The position numbers and the translations under genes are program-made. 64,000 nucleotides of DNA from Methyloversatilis sp. (GTDB lineage Bacteria; Pseudomonadota; Gammaproteobacteria; Burkholderiales; Rhodocyclaceae). Position 1 is the stretch's first letter. Every line of letters begins with the position of its first letter. Shown here piece by piece: positions 47,001-56,603 of the stretch. The notes beneath the pieces are model-generated. The model was given only the letters and a program-made list of their open reading frames with translations. It was not told the origin of the DNA and did not search any database. The stretch spans positions 1 to 64,000 of the forward strand of contig JAGNYW010000008.1 of assembly GCA_017984755.1 (NCBI GenBank). Reading direction: 5' to 3'.

Positions 47001-49783
47001 TGAACCGCTGCGACGCACGGGGCGAACCACCCGAAGCGGATCAGTCGGCACTGCTGAACAACGCGGCCAGCGCACTTGAAGCCCAGGTTGCCGCCATCGG
47101 CGACGGCGCAGCAGCGGCTCCGGCACCGGACCTGATCGCGCAGCTCGACCGGCTTTTCGTCACGATGGTGCCGCCGTCGGCACTGACGGCACTTCCGGTG
47201 CTCGAGCTTCCGGCCACACAGTTCGACCTGCCTTCCGAGCCGGTCGTCGAGGCCGAAGCGACAGACCTTCACCGGCACGAAGAGGCATCGCCCGAGGCGG
47301 CCGCCGACCGGCTTTCCGGGCACGAAGCCGAAGACTCCGGTCTGCACGAAGAAGCGCTGTCGGCGACCGGGCTGACGCCGGAAGAAGACGACCTCGAGCT
47401 GCTGGACGTGATGCCGGACACGTCGGGCGGTTTCGAGAAGGTGACCTTGCCGGACGAGTACATGCTGACGCCACCGGCGTCCAGCCCGGTGCGCCCGTTC
47501 GAACTGCCGCGCATGCCGGCGGTACGTGCCGCCATGAACGAGGATGAGCCGGCGGTTTCGTCGCCGGTGCCCGATGACATCGATCTGCAGCTGCTGCCCA
47601 TCTTCGTCGAGGAAGCGCAGGACCTGCTGCGCGATATCGGGCACGAACTGCGCACCTGGCGTGACGATCCGGAGGTACTGAGCGCGTCCGACTCGCTCCG
47701 CCGGCAACTGCACACGCTCAAGGGCAGCGCCCGGATGGCCGGAGTGATGCGCTTCGGCGATCTGGTGCATGCCATGGAGACCCTGATCGAGCAGCCATGC
47801 TCGGCTGACGGACGCTCGGCGGTGCTGGACGATCTCGAGCACGGTTACGACCGGTGCGAGGAACTGGTCGCCCGACTCGAACGCGGAGAAACGCTCGCAC
47901 CGGAGCCCGGCGTTCCGGATGCAGCAGTTGCCGGCGCACCGGTCCTGGACGACGACGCAAACGCGCAGCGCGAACGCCCTTCGGTGCGGGTGCGCTCCGA
48001 CATGGTCGACCGCTTCGTGAACGAAGCCGGCGAAATGAGCATCGCGCGCACGCGAATCGAAGGCGAACTGCGCTCGCTGAGGGGCTCGCTGAACGATCTC
48101 ACGGAAAACGTTCAGCGCCTGCGCAGCCAGCTGAGGGAAATCGAGATTCAGGCAGAAAGCCAGATGCAGTCGCGCATGGCGGCCGCCGAGGCACAGCACG
48201 AACAGTTCGATCCGCTCGAAATGGACCGCTTCACGCGCTTCCAGGAACTGTCGCGGATGATGGCCGAAAGCCTGTCCGACGTGACCACCGTGCAGTACAA
48301 CCTGGTGCGCAATCTGGATGCCGCCGATACGGCCATACAGTCGCAGGCGCGACTCAACCGCAACCTGTCGCAGGCGCTCATGTCGGTGCGCATGGTGCCC
48401 TTCGCGACGCTCGAAGACCGCCTTTACCGTGTGGCACGCCAGTCGGCCAAGGAAACCGGCAAGAAGGTGAACCTCGAACTGAACAACACACAGATCGAGC
48501 TTGACCGGGAAGTGCTCGAGAAGATGACCGGTCCGATCGAGCACCTGCTGCGCAATGCCGTCGCGCACGGCATCGAGGCGCGTGACGCGCGCGAAGCCGC
48601 AGGCAAGTCGGAAACCGGCGAGATCGTCATTTCACTGACGCAGCAGACCAATGAAGTCGTGATCGAACTGGCCGACGACGGCGGCGGTCTTGCGTTCGAC
48701 CGCATCCGCGCGCGCGCGATCGAACGGGGCCTGCTCGGCGCCGGCGAGGAGGCCGATGAGCGAAGGCTGACCAGCCTCATCTTCGAGCCGGGCTTCACCA
48801 CGGCCGAACAACTGTCCGGACTGGCCGGACGCGGCGTCGGCATGGACGTCGTGAAGAATGCGACCACCGCACTCGGCGGTCGCATCGAAACGACGTCCGA
48901 ACCAGGTCGCGGCACGCATTTCCGCCTGTCCCTGCCGATGACGCTGGCGGTGACGCAGTCACTGCTGGTGAGCAGCGGCGGCAAGACCTACGCCATTCCG
49001 TCGTCGATGGTGAAGCATGTGCGCGAACTCAAGGGCGACGACGCCGTTGCGCTGCGGCTTGCCGGCGGTGAAGACTGGATGGATCACCACTACACCTATC
49101 ACTATCTGCCGCGACTGCTCGGCAACGCCGACGCCCAGCCGGGCATCGGCACCTGGCTGCTGCTGGTCGGAGCCGGCAACGAACTGATGGCACTCGAGGT
49201 GGACGCGCTGCGCGGCAATCAGGAAGTCGTGGTGAAGCCGGTCGGCGCTCAACTGTCGCGGCTCGCCGGCATCGCCGGTGCGACCGTGCTGGCCGACGGC
49301 GAGGTGACGCTCATCATCAACCCGGTGTCGCTGGCATCGCGCGTCGGCATCATGGCCAGCCGCCCGGACATCGTCCAGCCGGTTCCGGTGCCCCCGGAAT
49401 CATTGCCGCCGCTGGTCATGGTGGTGGACGACTCGCTGACCGTACGCAAGGTGAGCAGCCGGCTGCTGGAACGCGAAGGCTACCGCGTGATCACGGCAAA
49501 GGACGGCGTCGACGCGCTGGAGAAACTTGCGGATGTGCTGCCGGACGTGATGCTCGTCGACATCGAAATGCCGCGCATGGACGGCTTCGACCTGACGCTC
49601 AGGATCCGCGCAGACGCGCGGACGCACGGCATACCGATCATCATGATCACGTCGCGCACGGCCGAAAAGCACCGCACCTACGCGCGGCAGATCGGCGTCA
49701 ATGACTATCTCGGGAAACCCTACGACGAAGCACAGCTGCTGCAGCGGGTGGAAGACTATACCGGCGGCAGCGGACGCCGCTGA
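44069..49783 (+). CDS. chpA: Hybrid chemosensory histidine kinase ChpA/PilL
   Basis: 1904 residues, CheA family. Hpt phosphoacceptors: His721 ([10 protein letters not shown]), His953 (AHTLGGIS, degenerate but His kept) and His1215 ([10 protein letters not shown]); an extra N-terminal helical part is Hpt-like without a clear His. Then P3 dimerisation, HATPase ([33 protein letters not shown]), CheW-like domain and a C-terminal REC with Asp1831 ([13 protein letters not shown]). An acidic linker (~830-890) of repeated D-L-D units separates the Hpts. ChpA of Pseudomonas has more Hpt/Spt/Tpt domains. It phosphorylates PilG and PilH. Operon stops here; no cheR/cheB or chpB-E follows. Confidence 0.95.
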   Translation: MNTTPSSHQDLGPLIWVRGEIDLALLRAAEALGDGDHEPGAEQLKFAQTHLHQARGALAIVGLDGLTHFSDALEQLFADWHAGRLANTRGAAGLARRAISAIRNHLDELVAGGADQPMRLMPMYRDLMALRGESVVVPSELFFPDLALRPPFTTQPAAALSPLDRARALRSARSQFERGLLRFLRDDREGLPQMRQAIGIIEQMQSVPATRAFWWVCGALTDGLAQGAIRGDFFIKRLCARIDVQMRRLLEGSRGVAERLMRDSLYFIATAEQTTPRIREVRDTYRLDALLANGDAAAPDDLGALRPALAALRESLGQGKDAWTRFSSGAAVGLPQFHEQCEAMVAAAGRVGQPDLARLAAALLDLGQWLRRDPLQHTDNLAMEVATALLVMDALVEQFSRAQSEDLPAQVDTLIDRLARARRGEKLPAMQIALFDEMSKRAQERLFMGQVAREILASLADVEQQLDSYFRDPSRATELSALAGPLKQVEGALNMLGQDAAVALVRRSAVQIAGMADPNHEVVEGEFEMLAHQLSGLGFFVDKLQYGPADLDQILNPKSAAPDAADGSDGASVESELVTRRAEAAQLLDRLSHGGADEHTRDELRQALETIRQDAKLLADEKLEQRASEALAALKAGEAVPDAAIADAVQGIGQAPLESLAPSADTVRLAEASQEEFDAELLEIFIEEAREVLENMASSVDAARLQPHSQDLLTTLRRGFHTLKGSGRMVGLRDLGEAAFSLEQVMNRWLASERDGTPELFDLLDGARTLFTGWVDQLANGDTRSPDHTWLQPACDAIQIADAESAVAEATAEESAGVPTAIETGEAAPFGTDIDFDLDLDLELEAPPETPGVTELVATDLPIEATAGQDIDLELDFDLDEPGAELEDRHGAIDLTSEIDAEERALDAGSDRTLFDLFIAEARGHVATLRRELTRLHINPSLRPSQDSMLAAHTLGGISLTVDQGEISALAKALEHALNRCDARGEPPEADQSALLNNAASALEAQVAAIGDGAAAAPAPDLIAQLDRLFVTMVPPSALTALPVLELPATQFDLPSEPVVEAEATDLHRHEEASPEAAADRLSGHEAEDSGLHEEALSATGLTPEEDDLELLDVMPDTSGGFEKVTLPDEYMLTPPASSPVRPFELPRMPAVRAAMNEDEPAVSSPVPDDIDLQLLPIFVEEAQDLLRDIGHELRTWRDDPEVLSASDSLRRQLHTLKGSARMAGVMRFGDLVHAMETLIEQPCSADGRSAVLDDLEHGYDRCEELVARLERGETLAPEPGVPDAAVAGAPVLDDDANAQRERPSVRVRSDMVDRFVNEAGEMSIARTRIEGELRSLRGSLNDLTENVQRLRSQLREIEIQAESQMQSRMAAAEAQHEQFDPLEMDRFTRFQELSRMMAESLSDVTTVQYNLVRNLDAADTAIQSQARLNRNLSQALMSVRMVPFATLEDRLYRVARQSAKETGKKVNLELNNTQIELDREVLEKMTGPIEHLLRNAVAHGIEARDAREAAGKSETGEIVISLTQQTNEVVIELADDGGGLAFDRIRARAIERGLLGAGEEADERRLTSLIFEPGFTTAEQLSGLAGRGVGMDVVKNATTALGGRIETTSEPGRGTHFRLSLPMTLAVTQSLLVSSGGKTYAIPSSMVKHVRELKGDDAVALRLAGGEDWMDHHYTYHYLPRLLGNADAQPGIGTWLLLVGAGNELMALEVDALRGNQEVVVKPVGAQLSRLAGIAGATVLADGEVTLIINPVSLASRVGIMASRPDIVQPVPVPPESLPPLVMVVDDSLTVRKVSSRLLEREGYRVITAKDGVDALEKLADVLPDVMLVDIEMPRMDGFDLTLRIRADARTHGIPIIMITSRTAEKHRTYARQIGVNDYLGKPYDEAQLLQRVEDYTGGSGRR

Positions 49784-49792
49784 CCGGTCGAT

Positions 49793-49822
49793 GGCGCCGG
49801 ATGGTGCATACCATCCGGCGCC
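49793..49822. terminator. Bidirectional terminator hairpin between chpA and phaC
   Basis: GGCGCCGGATGGT, loop GCAT, ACCATCCGGCGCC: a perfect 13-bp stem in the 53-bp gap between two convergent genes. There is no T-run on either side. Confidence 0.7.
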
Positions 49823-49836
49823 GGTCAATCGGGCAA

Positions 49837-51669
49837 TCAGCCCTTCATGGTGTCCAGACGCAGCTTGGCGAAACGGCCCGGCGCATCTTCGATCACGCCC
49901 AGCTTGCCCTTGGCGGGATCACGTGCCGGCACCATGTCGGCGTCGAGTGCAGTCACCCACTGCTGCCAGTCGGTCCACCAGGACCCCTGATGCTGCGTGC
50001 AGCCTTCGAACCACTGGTCGACATCGGCCGCCAGCTTCGGCGTGGCGTTGGTCCAGTAGCCGTACTTGTTGGCCGCCGGCGGATTGACGATGCCGGCGAT
50101 GTGACCTGAACCGCCGAGCACGAAGCGGGTCGGTCCGGACATCAGCGTGGCGCCGGAATAAGTGCTCTTCCACGGTGCGATGTGATCTTCGATCGCCGAG
50201 ATGAAATACACCGGCTGCTTGATCTTGCGGATGTCGATCGGCTCGCCCAGCACGGTGATGCCGCCCGGCTCACGCAGCTTGTTGTGGATGTACATCTGGC
50301 GCAGGTAGTAGCTGTGCATGCACGCCGGCATGCGCGTCGAGTCGGAGTTCCAGTACAGCAGGTCGAACGGGAACGGCTCGCGGCCCATGAGGTAGTTGTT
50401 CACCACGAAAGACCAGATCAGGTCGTTCGAGCGCAGCATGTTGAAGGTGCCCGCCATCTCCGATCCTTCGAGGTAGCCGCGCGAGAACATCTTCTTTTCC
50501 AGTCCTTCGACCGCCTTTTCGTCGATGAACACGCCCAGTTCGCCCGGCTCCGAGAAGTCGATCAGCGTGGTGAAGAAGGTCGCGCTGGCGATCCGCTTGT
50601 CCTTCTTTGCCGACAGGTAGGCCAGCGTGGTCGCCAGCAGCGTGCCGCCGAGGCAGTAGCCGGCAGCGTTGATCTCACTTTCGCCGGTCTGCTTTTCGAT
50701 CAGGTCGAGTGCGGCAATCGGACCCATCTGCACGTAATCCTCGAACGTCAGCTGAGCCAGCTTCTCGTCCGGATTGACCCACGAAATCACGAATACCGTG
50801 TGGCCCTGATCGGTGGCCCACTTGATGTAGCTGTTCGATTCGCGCAGATCGAGGATGTAGTACTTGTTGATCCAGGGCGGCACGATGAGCAGCGGGCGCT
50901 TGAACTGCTGTTCGGTCGTCGGGTTGAACTGCAGCAGCTGCATCAGCGCGTTCTCGCCGACCACCTTGCCCTGCGTCGTCGCCACGTTGCGGCCGAGTTC
51001 GAAGGCGGTGGTGTCGGTCATGCGCACGCGCAGCTGGCCGTCGCCGTCCTCGATGTCGCGCAGCAGGTTGTTGAAACCCTTCAGCAGATTCTGTCCGTGG
51101 CTGCGCACGGTTTCGCGCAGTACTTCCGGATTGGTCAGTGCGAAATTGCTGGGCGAAAACGCGTTGATGGTCTGGCGGGTGAAGAAGTTGACCTTCTGCA
51201 GCGTGTGCTCGTCCATGCCTTCGACGTTGCTCACCACGTCGTGGATGTGGCGTGCCGAAATCAGGTAGCTCTGCTTGAAGAAGTCGAACAGGAAGTGGCT
51301 TTCCCACTCGTCGCCGCGGAAACGGTTGTCGCCCTTGACCGGGGTGACCACCGGCGCGGCGTCGACGCCCATGAACTTCAGCATCGATTGCTGCCACAGC
51401 GTGTAGTAGTCCCAGACCAGACCCATCTGCGCCTGTGCCAGCTTGTACGGATTCGACAGCAGGTGCGATGTCATGTCCATGAAGGCCTGAGCGATACCCA
51501 GTTCGTCGGTCGGCGGCGTGATGCCGCGCTTGAGCTGACGCTGCACATGCTCGCCGAGCAGCTTGGATGCGCGCTCTGCAACCTGAGCGTAGGTTTTGGC
51601 GACGTCGGCCGGATCGGGCAGCGGTGCTGCTTCCGTCGGCTTTGCGTCTTTGCTGGCTGGTTTATTCAT
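49837..51669 (-). CDS. phaC: Class I poly(3-hydroxyalkanoate) polymerase
   Basis: 610 residues. Polymerises 3-hydroxyacyl-CoA to PHA granules. The lipase-like box GYCLGG has catalytic Cys339; the Asp (EDHIAPWKSTY) and His (GGSGHIAGIVNPP) of the triad are present, as are PWINKYYILDL and VISWVNPD. Length and N-terminal domain fit class I. The ATG is preceded by GGGGGAG. phaA/phaB are not in the window. Confidence 0.97.
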   Translation of the reverse strand: MNKPASKDAKPTEAAPLPDPADVAKTYAQVAERASKLLGEHVQRQLKRGITPPTDELGIAQAFMDMTSHLLSNPYKLAQAQMGLVWDYYTLWQQSMLKFMGVDAAPVVTPVKGDNRFRGDEWESHFLFDFFKQSYLISARHIHDVVSNVEGMDEHTLQKVNFFTRQTINAFSPSNFALTNPEVLRETVRSHGQNLLKGFNNLLRDIEDGDGQLRVRMTDTTAFELGRNVATTQGKVVGENALMQLLQFNPTTEQQFKRPLLIVPPWINKYYILDLRESNSYIKWATDQGHTVFVISWVNPDEKLAQLTFEDYVQMGPIAALDLIEKQTGESEINAAGYCLGGTLLATTLAYLSAKKDKRIASATFFTTLIDFSEPGELGVFIDEKAVEGLEKKMFSRGYLEGSEMAGTFNMLRSNDLIWSFVVNNYLMGREPFPFDLLYWNSDSTRMPACMHSYYLRQMYIHNKLREPGGITVLGEPIDIRKIKQPVYFISAIEDHIAPWKSTYSGATLMSGPTRFVLGGSGHIAGIVNPPAANKYGYWTNATPKLAADVDQWFEGCTQHQGSWWTDWQQWVTALDADMVPARDPAKGKLGVIEDAPGRFAKLRLDTMKG

Positions 51670-51693
51670 GACGATGACTCCCCCGGTACTGGT

Positions 51694-52728
51694 TCAGGAC
51701 TTTGTGTAGCGAATCACGCCATCCTGCAGAGGCAGGCGGCGAAGGCGACCGGTCTGCCACAGGTGGTTGAGGTGAGCGATCACCTCTCCCATGGCAAACC
51801 GGGTCTGGAAACTGTCGAGTGCGCGTTTGAACAGGGACGGCAGAAGATCCGCGGCAGCGGTCGGCTGCTCGCAGAGCTTGACGATGAGTGCAAGGCGCTC
51901 TGCGTGATGCGCCTGCAGGGCATCGACACGCGCGGCAATGCCGCGATAAGGGTCGCCGTGTGCCGGCAGCACGACGGTCTCCGGATCGAGCGAGCGGAAT
52001 TTTTCGATCGATTCGAGGTACTGGCCCACCGCATCGGCTTCCGGCTCGAAGGCCAGCGTCGGCGTGTTGGGCGAAATGCGCGGCAGCAGCATGTCGCCGG
52101 CGATGAGCACGGGATCGATGGAACGATGAAAGGACAGGTGTTCCGGCGAATGACCGTAGCCGACGACGGCCGTCCAGTCCTCACCGCCGATGCGCAGCAC
52201 TTCGCCCGGCAGGATGCGACGCATCGCGACCGGCAACTCGCCCACGACGCGACGGTAACGGCCGCCTTCGCTGCGGATCGCGTCCGACTGTTCGGCGGGA
52301 AGGCCGTGCCGGAGGAAGAAATCCGCCATCAGGCCGGGATGGGTTGCAGGCACCGTGCCGAACCAGGCCTGTGCCGTCATGTACTCGCCGAGAGACATCC
52401 AGATGCGCGCACCGGTCTGCTTTGCCAGCCACTCGCCCAGCCCGAAGTGATCGGGGTGACAATGCGTGATCAGGATGCGTCGCACGGGACGCCCGGCCAG
52501 GTCACCGGACAGTGCCTCGAGCCAGTTCGCGCGTGTCGCGTCATCCGGAAATCCGGCATCGACCAGCGTCCAGCAAAGGCCCTGCTCGTCCTCGTCCTCG
52601 ATCGCCCACAGATTGACGTGACCCGGAGCGAACGCGACCGGCATGCGCAACCACCGGACGCCGCGCGAAACCTGCGCGATACGGCCGGGCTGGGGGGCAA
52701 GTGCGGGATGGTGTTCGAGCGCGGACAC
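51694..52728 (-). CDS. Metallo-beta-lactamase-fold hydrolase
   Basis: About 344 residues from GTG 52728. The zinc motif HCHPDHFG, a later GHSPEHLS and GD/HG (VLPAHGDPYRG) form the dinuclear site; a C-terminal winged-helix-like segment (GEVIAHLNHLWQTGRLRR) matches the family often placed beside PHA synthase. It is likely a hydrolase of thioesters or lactones, substrate unknown. The extension upstream of 52728 is not conserved; ATG 52644 is the alternative start. It is 25 bp from phaC. Confidence 0.85.
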   Translation of the reverse strand: MSALEHHPALAPQPGRIAQVSRGVRWLRMPVAFAPGHVNLWAIEDEDEQGLCWTLVDAGFPDDATRANWLEALSGDLAGRPVRRILITHCHPDHFGLGEWLAKQTGARIWMSLGEYMTAQAWFGTVPATHPGLMADFFLRHGLPAEQSDAIRSEGGRYRRVVGELPVAMRRILPGEVLRIGGEDWTAVVGYGHSPEHLSFHRSIDPVLIAGDMLLPRISPNTPTLAFEPEADAVGQYLESIEKFRSLDPETVVLPAHGDPYRGIAARVDALQAHHAERLALIVKLCEQPTAAADLLPSLFKRALDSFQTRFAMGEVIAHLNHLWQTGRLRRLPLQDGVIRYTKS

Positions 52729-52917
52729 GGCGGTGACGATGACCCAAGACGTTGAATTCTTTGAATGGTAACCCGAAACGGACGCTATTGTGCAGTGCAA
52801 TATAAGAATCGGCATCCGTCCCGTTGCTACACTCGCGCACATGGAGCGGAACACTGGCGCCACCCGGGAATCAGATGCAGGTGAAATGATGTTTTGCGCG
52901 GGATGCGGAGAAAACGA

Positions 52918-53256
52918 ATGCGACGATTGATGCCGTGGCTGATGCTGGCCGTCATGGGCCCTGCGGTACACGCCGAAGCGCCGGCGGAGGAAGAGGACGC
53001 GACGAAGTTCGTGACCTTCAGCAAGGATTTTGCGGGCCATTGCGTGGCCCGCAATTCGGTGCAGCTGCTCGTTGCCAACAGTCACCCGAGCCGAGCCGTC
53101 ATGGTGTGGCTGGACCGCTATCACATGGACGTCGGCACCGGAGACCGCTCCAGGACCGAAATGAAGGCAGGCGCCGAACCGGTGCCGCTCGGTTGTTCGC
53201 GCACACTGGACGGGCCGCAGGAATGGCGTATCGTCCGCGCGAAGTTTCTCGACTGA
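52918..53256 (+). CDS. Small secreted protein, unknown function
   Basis: 112 residues, ATG 52918 with GGAG 8 bp upstream. Signal peptide (RLMPWLMLAVMGPAVHAEA) and a compact domain with two Cys (GHCVARNS; LGCSRTLDG) likely to form a disulfide. No family recognised. It is divergent from the metallo-hydrolase; the ~190-bp gap should hold both promoters. It precedes the LOG gene by 61 bp. Confidence 0.72.
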   Translation: MRRLMPWLMLAVMGPAVHAEAPAEEEDATKFVTFSKDFAGHCVARNSVQLLVANSHPSRAVMVWLDRYHMDVGTGDRSRTEMKAGAEPVPLGCSRTLDGPQEWRIVRAKFLD

Positions 53257-53317
53257 AGACGACGATCCGACCACAGTTCGCAGCCCACCTGCCGATCAAA
53301 CCTTTCCGGACCAACCG

Positions 53318-53887
53318 ATGCGTGTCTGTGTCTTCTGCGGCTCCCGCCGGGGCGAACAAGCGATCTACGCCGAAACGGCTGCCGCACTGGGCACGCTGCT
53401 CGCCAGACGGGGCATCGGCGTGGTCTATGGCGGCGGCAACATCGGTCTGATGGGTGTCGTGGCTGACGCGGCGCTGGCGGCTGGCGGCGAGGTGATCGGC
53501 GTGATTCCCGGTCACCTGCAGGACCGCGAGGTCGCGCACGGCGGTCTTACGGCGCTGCACGTGGTCGACAGCATGCATGCGCGCAAGGCGCTGATGGCCA
53601 CACTGTCGGACGTCTTCGTCGCAGCGCCCGGCGGCTTTGGCACGCTGGACGAAATGTGCGAAATTCTGACCTGGGCGCAGCTCGGGCTGCACAACAAGCC
53701 CTGCGGACTGCTCAATGTGGCGGGTTACTTCGATGCGCTGCTGGGCATGTTCGATCACGCGGTACGCGAAGGTTTTCTGAGCGAGCCGCATCGGCAGCTG
53801 ATCGCCACCGACAACGACGTCCTGCGCCTGATCGACCGTCTGTCGGCGGCTGTGGTACCCGGAGAGGACGCGCTGCATGAAGCCTGA
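53318..53887 (+). CDS. LOG family protein (TIGR00730), cytokinin riboside 5'-monophosphate phosphoribohydrolase-like
   Basis: 189 residues with Rossmann-like fold. MRVCVFCGSRRG start, YGGGNIGLMG, and the signature PGGFGTLDEMCEILTWAQLGLHNKP (PGGxGTxxE) are diagnostic. LOG enzymes hydrolyse nucleoside monophosphates to base and ribose-5-phosphate; plant cytokinin activation is one case, and in bacteria the role may be nucleotide turnover. It overlaps the next gene by 11 bp. Confidence 0.93.
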   Translation: MRVCVFCGSRRGEQAIYAETAAALGTLLARRGIGVVYGGGNIGLMGVVADAALAAGGEVIGVIPGHLQDREVAHGGLTALHVVDSMHARKALMATLSDVFVAAPGGFGTLDEMCEILTWAQLGLHNKPCGLLNVAGYFDALLGMFDHAVREGFLSEPHRQLIATDNDVLRLIDRLSAAVVPGEDALHEA

Positions 53888-54257
53888 CTGGAAGTTGACG
53901 CTGCTTGCCTGTGGCGCGTTGCTGGCAACGGCCCCGGTGTCTGCGCAGTCGGCGCTGGTCCGGCCGATCGACCTGATCAAGGCCGTTCCCCTGCTGACGG
54001 ACAGCGGCCGGGGGGGCTACGGCCGCTTTCTGAAGACGGGCATACGTCCGCGGGCGTTCGCTCTGAACATGAACGGCGACTGGGCGTGGAACGCCGGCGA
54101 GAATGCGACCGGCGATGCGCTCGCCGCGTGCGAGGCGCACGGGCTGCCGTGCCAGCTTTATGCGGTCGACGATGAAGTCGTGATGCCGGGTTTCGAACTC
54201 GGCGCACCCCTGCGCTCGCTGAGCGGCGGCGCACTGGTGCAGGGTGGGGAACCCTGA
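53877..54257 (+). CDS. Conserved periplasmic protein of unknown function
   Basis: 126 residues with signal peptide (ALLATAPVSAQS). A single conserved-looking block (GGYGRFLKTGIRPRAFALNMNGDWAWNAGENATGDALAACEAHGLPCQLYAVDDEVV) with a Cys pair (AACEAHGLPC) follows; this block also appears as a C-terminal module of other secreted bacterial proteins by general resemblance. Overlaps LOG by 11 bp and abuts the crotonase gene (TGATG). Confidence 0.72.
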   Translation: MKPDWKLTLLACGALLATAPVSAQSALVRPIDLIKAVPLLTDSGRGGYGRFLKTGIRPRAFALNMNGDWAWNAGENATGDALAACEAHGLPCQLYAVDDEVVMPGFELGAPLRSLSGGALVQGGEP

Positions 54258-55048
54258 TGCAGGCACCCGGTTCGATCGTACTGACCGAAGTGGACAGCGG
54301 TATCGGCATCATCACGCTGAACCGACCGCAACAGCACAACGTGCTCGATGCGTCGCTGGCAGAATCACTCATCGCAGCGCTCGACGGCATGACCAGCCAG
54401 CCTCAGGTGCGCGTCATCGTGCTGTCGGCACTGGGCGACAGCTTCTGTATCGGCGCCGATCCGCTCGAACTCGAACGCAGCGGCCTGATGCAGGTCGAGC
54501 CGGCACTGGCAGCGCGGCTGATGCGCAGCCTCAATGAATGCATTCGTCCGGTGGTCGCGCGTGTCCAGGGTCCGGCGTCCGGACTGGGTGCCGGGCTGAT
54601 CGCCGCCTGCGATGTCGCGATCGCCGGTTTCGATGCGCATTTCGCGTTCGACGGCGTGCATGCCGGGCTGGTGCCGGCGGTGATCGCACCTTACGTGATC
54701 GCCGCGATCGGCCCGCAGCGTACGCGGCGCTACTTTCTGACCGGCGAGCGTTTTTCCGCGTCCGAGGCCTATCGCATCGGCCTGCTGTCGGAAATCGTCG
54801 CCACGGCCGACGATCTGGACGATGCGGTTGGCGAGGTGGTCGATGCCCTCCTGCTCGGCGGACCGCGCGCGCAGCAGCAGATCAAGAGTCTGGTGCGCGC
54901 ACTGGGCCGGCCACGGGTGGACGAACGGACGATCGACCACACGGTCGAGCTGGAACACCGGATCGAAACCGGCGCCGAAGCCCAGGAGGGGCTGGATGCG
55001 CTGTTCGCGCGCCGCCATCCGGGCTGGATGCCGGGTGGCACATCGTGA
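54257..55048 (+). CDS. Enoyl-CoA hydratase/isomerase (crotonase), possible methylglutaconyl-CoA hydratase
   Basis: 263 residues. Crotonase fold with oxyanion-hole Gly regions (GDSFCIGADPLELE; GPASGLGAGLIAACDVAIA) and a later LTGERFSASEAYRIGLLSEIV. The residues at the usual second catalytic Glu position are not typical, so hydratase function is tentative. Followed by HMG-CoA lyase (TGATG overlap), which points to the leucine pathway step that yields HMG-CoA. Confidence 0.85.
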   Translation: MQAPGSIVLTEVDSGIGIITLNRPQQHNVLDASLAESLIAALDGMTSQPQVRVIVLSALGDSFCIGADPLELERSGLMQVEPALAARLMRSLNECIRPVVARVQGPASGLGAGLIAACDVAIAGFDAHFAFDGVHAGLVPAVIAPYVIAAIGPQRTRRYFLTGERFSASEAYRIGLLSEIVATADDLDDAVGEVVDALLLGGPRAQQQIKSLVRALGRPRVDERTIDHTVELEHRIETGAEAQEGLDALFARRHPGWMPGGTS

Positions 55049-55959
55049 TGCAGGGCCTGCCCAGGCAGGTTCGCATCGTCGAAGTCGGACCACGCGACGG
55101 CCTGCAGAACGAGGGCGCGCCGCTCGACATCGCGCAGCGGCTGGCACTGATAGCCCGGCTGGCCGACGCTGGCCTGACCACGATCGAGTCAGGCGCTTTC
55201 GTTTCGCCGCGCAAGGTGCCCAACATGGCGGGCAGCGGTGATCTCATGCAACGGCTCGAACGCCGTCCGGGCGTGAGCTACCCGTTTCTGGTGCCCAACG
55301 CGACCGGACTTGATGCCGCGCTGGATGCCGGATGCGAAGACATCGCGCTGTTCGCGGCCGCGTCGGAGACTTTTTCGCAGCGCAACACTGCATGCAGCAT
55401 CAGCGAGTCGATGACGCGTCTGGCGGCCGCTGCAGAGCGTGCCCTGGCGGCCGGGCTGCGCGTGCGCGGTTATCTGTCCTGCGTCATGGGCTGCCCCTAC
55501 GAAGGATCCGTCGCACCGTCTGCGGTCGCTGCCATGGCGGCCGACCTTCTGGGCATGGGTTGTTACGAGGTCAGCCTCGGCGATACGACCGGAGTCGGCA
55601 GTCCGCACCGGGTGCGGAGGCTGATCGAACACGTTGCACACCGGATACCCGCCGAGCGGCTCGCCGGACATTTTCACGACACCTGGGGCATGGGCGTGGC
55701 GAACGTCTATGCCGCGCTGCTGTCTGGCGTGACGGTGTTCGATGCATCGGTGGCCGGTCTGGGTGGCTGTCCGTTCGCACCGGGCGCAAGCGGAAACGTT
55801 GCGACGGAAGACGTTGTCTACATGCTTCACGACGCTGGTGTCGATACCGGTATCGACCTCTCGAAGCTGGTCGATGCGGCGCACTGGGTCAGCGGACTGC
55901 TGGGAAGACAGCCTGCCTCGCGCGTGGCGCGCGCCTTCAACACGACACGTAAATCATGA
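55048..55959 (+). CDS. mvaB: Hydroxymethylglutaryl-CoA lyase
   Basis: 303 residues, TIM-barrel lyase cleaving HMG-CoA to acetoacetate and acetyl-CoA. EVGPRDGLQNE, SFVSPRKVPNMA, GDTTGVGSP, HFHDTWGMGVAN and the active-site Cys loop GLGGCPFAPGASGNVATEDV are all canonical. It ends leucine catabolism. Starts in TGATG overlap with the crotonase; its stop overlaps DUF1289. Confidence 0.97.
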   Translation: MQGLPRQVRIVEVGPRDGLQNEGAPLDIAQRLALIARLADAGLTTIESGAFVSPRKVPNMAGSGDLMQRLERRPGVSYPFLVPNATGLDAALDAGCEDIALFAAASETFSQRNTACSISESMTRLAAAAERALAAGLRVRGYLSCVMGCPYEGSVAPSAVAAMAADLLGMGCYEVSLGDTTGVGSPHRVRRLIEHVAHRIPAERLAGHFHDTWGMGVANVYAALLSGVTVFDASVAGLGGCPFAPGASGNVATEDVVYMLHDAGVDTGIDLSKLVDAAHWVSGLLGRQPASRVARAFNTTRKS

Positions 55960-56150
55960 TCGAATCTCCCTGCACCGGCGTCTGCCAGCTTCACGAAATC
56001 ACCGCCGTGTGCATGGGTTGCCTGCGCTCGCGCGACGAAATTGCAGTCTGGGGCTCGACCACGGACGCACATCGCCTGCAGATACTTCAGCGTACCAGGC
56101 AGCGCGAGGCCGCCGGACACGTGCGCGTCGTACCATCCGGCGAATCGTGA
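55956..56150 (+). CDS. DUF1289 protein
   Basis: 64 residues. SPCTGVCQLHE ... VCMGCLRSRDEIAVW carries the four Cys of DUF1289, a small probable metal- or Fe-S-binding domain (C-x4-C ... C-x2-C). ATG in ATGA overlap with the lyase gene. Function unknown; the family often ends acyl-CoA operons. Confidence 0.92.
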   Translation: MIESPCTGVCQLHEITAVCMGCLRSRDEIAVWGSTTDAHRLQILQRTRQREAAGHVRVVPSGES

Positions 56151-56162
56151 TGGAAGCCTGGG

Positions 56163-56333
56163 TCAGTCCGTCTTCCGCTTGGCGGGTTCCCGTTTCGGTT
56201 CGGCTGCGATGGGGTTGTCCCTCGTCGCGGACTCCGATTCGGAGGGCGCCTGGGCACGCGGCGATGCTCGTCCGGCTTCACGCTCGGCGCGTCGACGATT
56301 GGACTGACTGCGCTGAAGTCTGAGATATCGCAT
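56163..56333 (-). CDS. Small basic protein, hypothetical
   Basis: 56 residues (MRYLRLQRSQSNRRRAEREAG start), rich in Arg, Lys, Glu and Ala, no membrane segment. GGGAG lies 7 bases before ATG 56333, which is the main support. It is convergent with the DUF1289 gene. It could be a chance ORF; no homology can be claimed. Confidence 0.4.
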   Translation of the reverse strand: MRYLRLQRSQSNRRRAEREAGRASPRAQAPSESESATRDNPIAAEPKREPAKRKTD

Positions 56334-56603
56334 GCTGGGCTCCCGAGTCGGGGAAATGCAAGATGGCGGACATGCAGGATATAGGTGTCCGCCCCGCGTT
56401 GGCTGGTCAATCTGCCTGCACTGCGATCTTCGGACCACTGCATCGCCGGAAGTTCCGGAGAATTTGTCAGCAGGGGCAGGCATGCCGGATTGCGACTTCG
56501 AAGTTCCAGCGTAGTATCCCCTGCATCAGAGTCAACAATGTTGTTTGCATATTGAATTTTTTTCCTGATGGTGAAGGCCGTGAATGAAATCCGACGTGGC
56601 GCG
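56334..56603. other. Intergenic region upstream of rapZ
   Basis: About 270 bp without a supportable gene. The last 60 bp are AT-rich (TTTGCATATTGAATTTTTTT), unlike the rest of the window, and probably contain the rapZ promoter. No ribosome-binding site precedes the rapZ start. Confidence 0.6.

Noticed and set aside
44549..48568. Very long antisense open frame (1339 codons) opposite chpA
   Set aside because: High GC and GC3 bias empty the antisense frame of stops; the sense strand has complete CheA domains and the antisense peptide has no domain or ribosome site.
56568..56603. Upstream ATG of rapZ
   Set aside because: Adds 12 non-family residues before the canonical MRLVLISG start and has no ribosome site.
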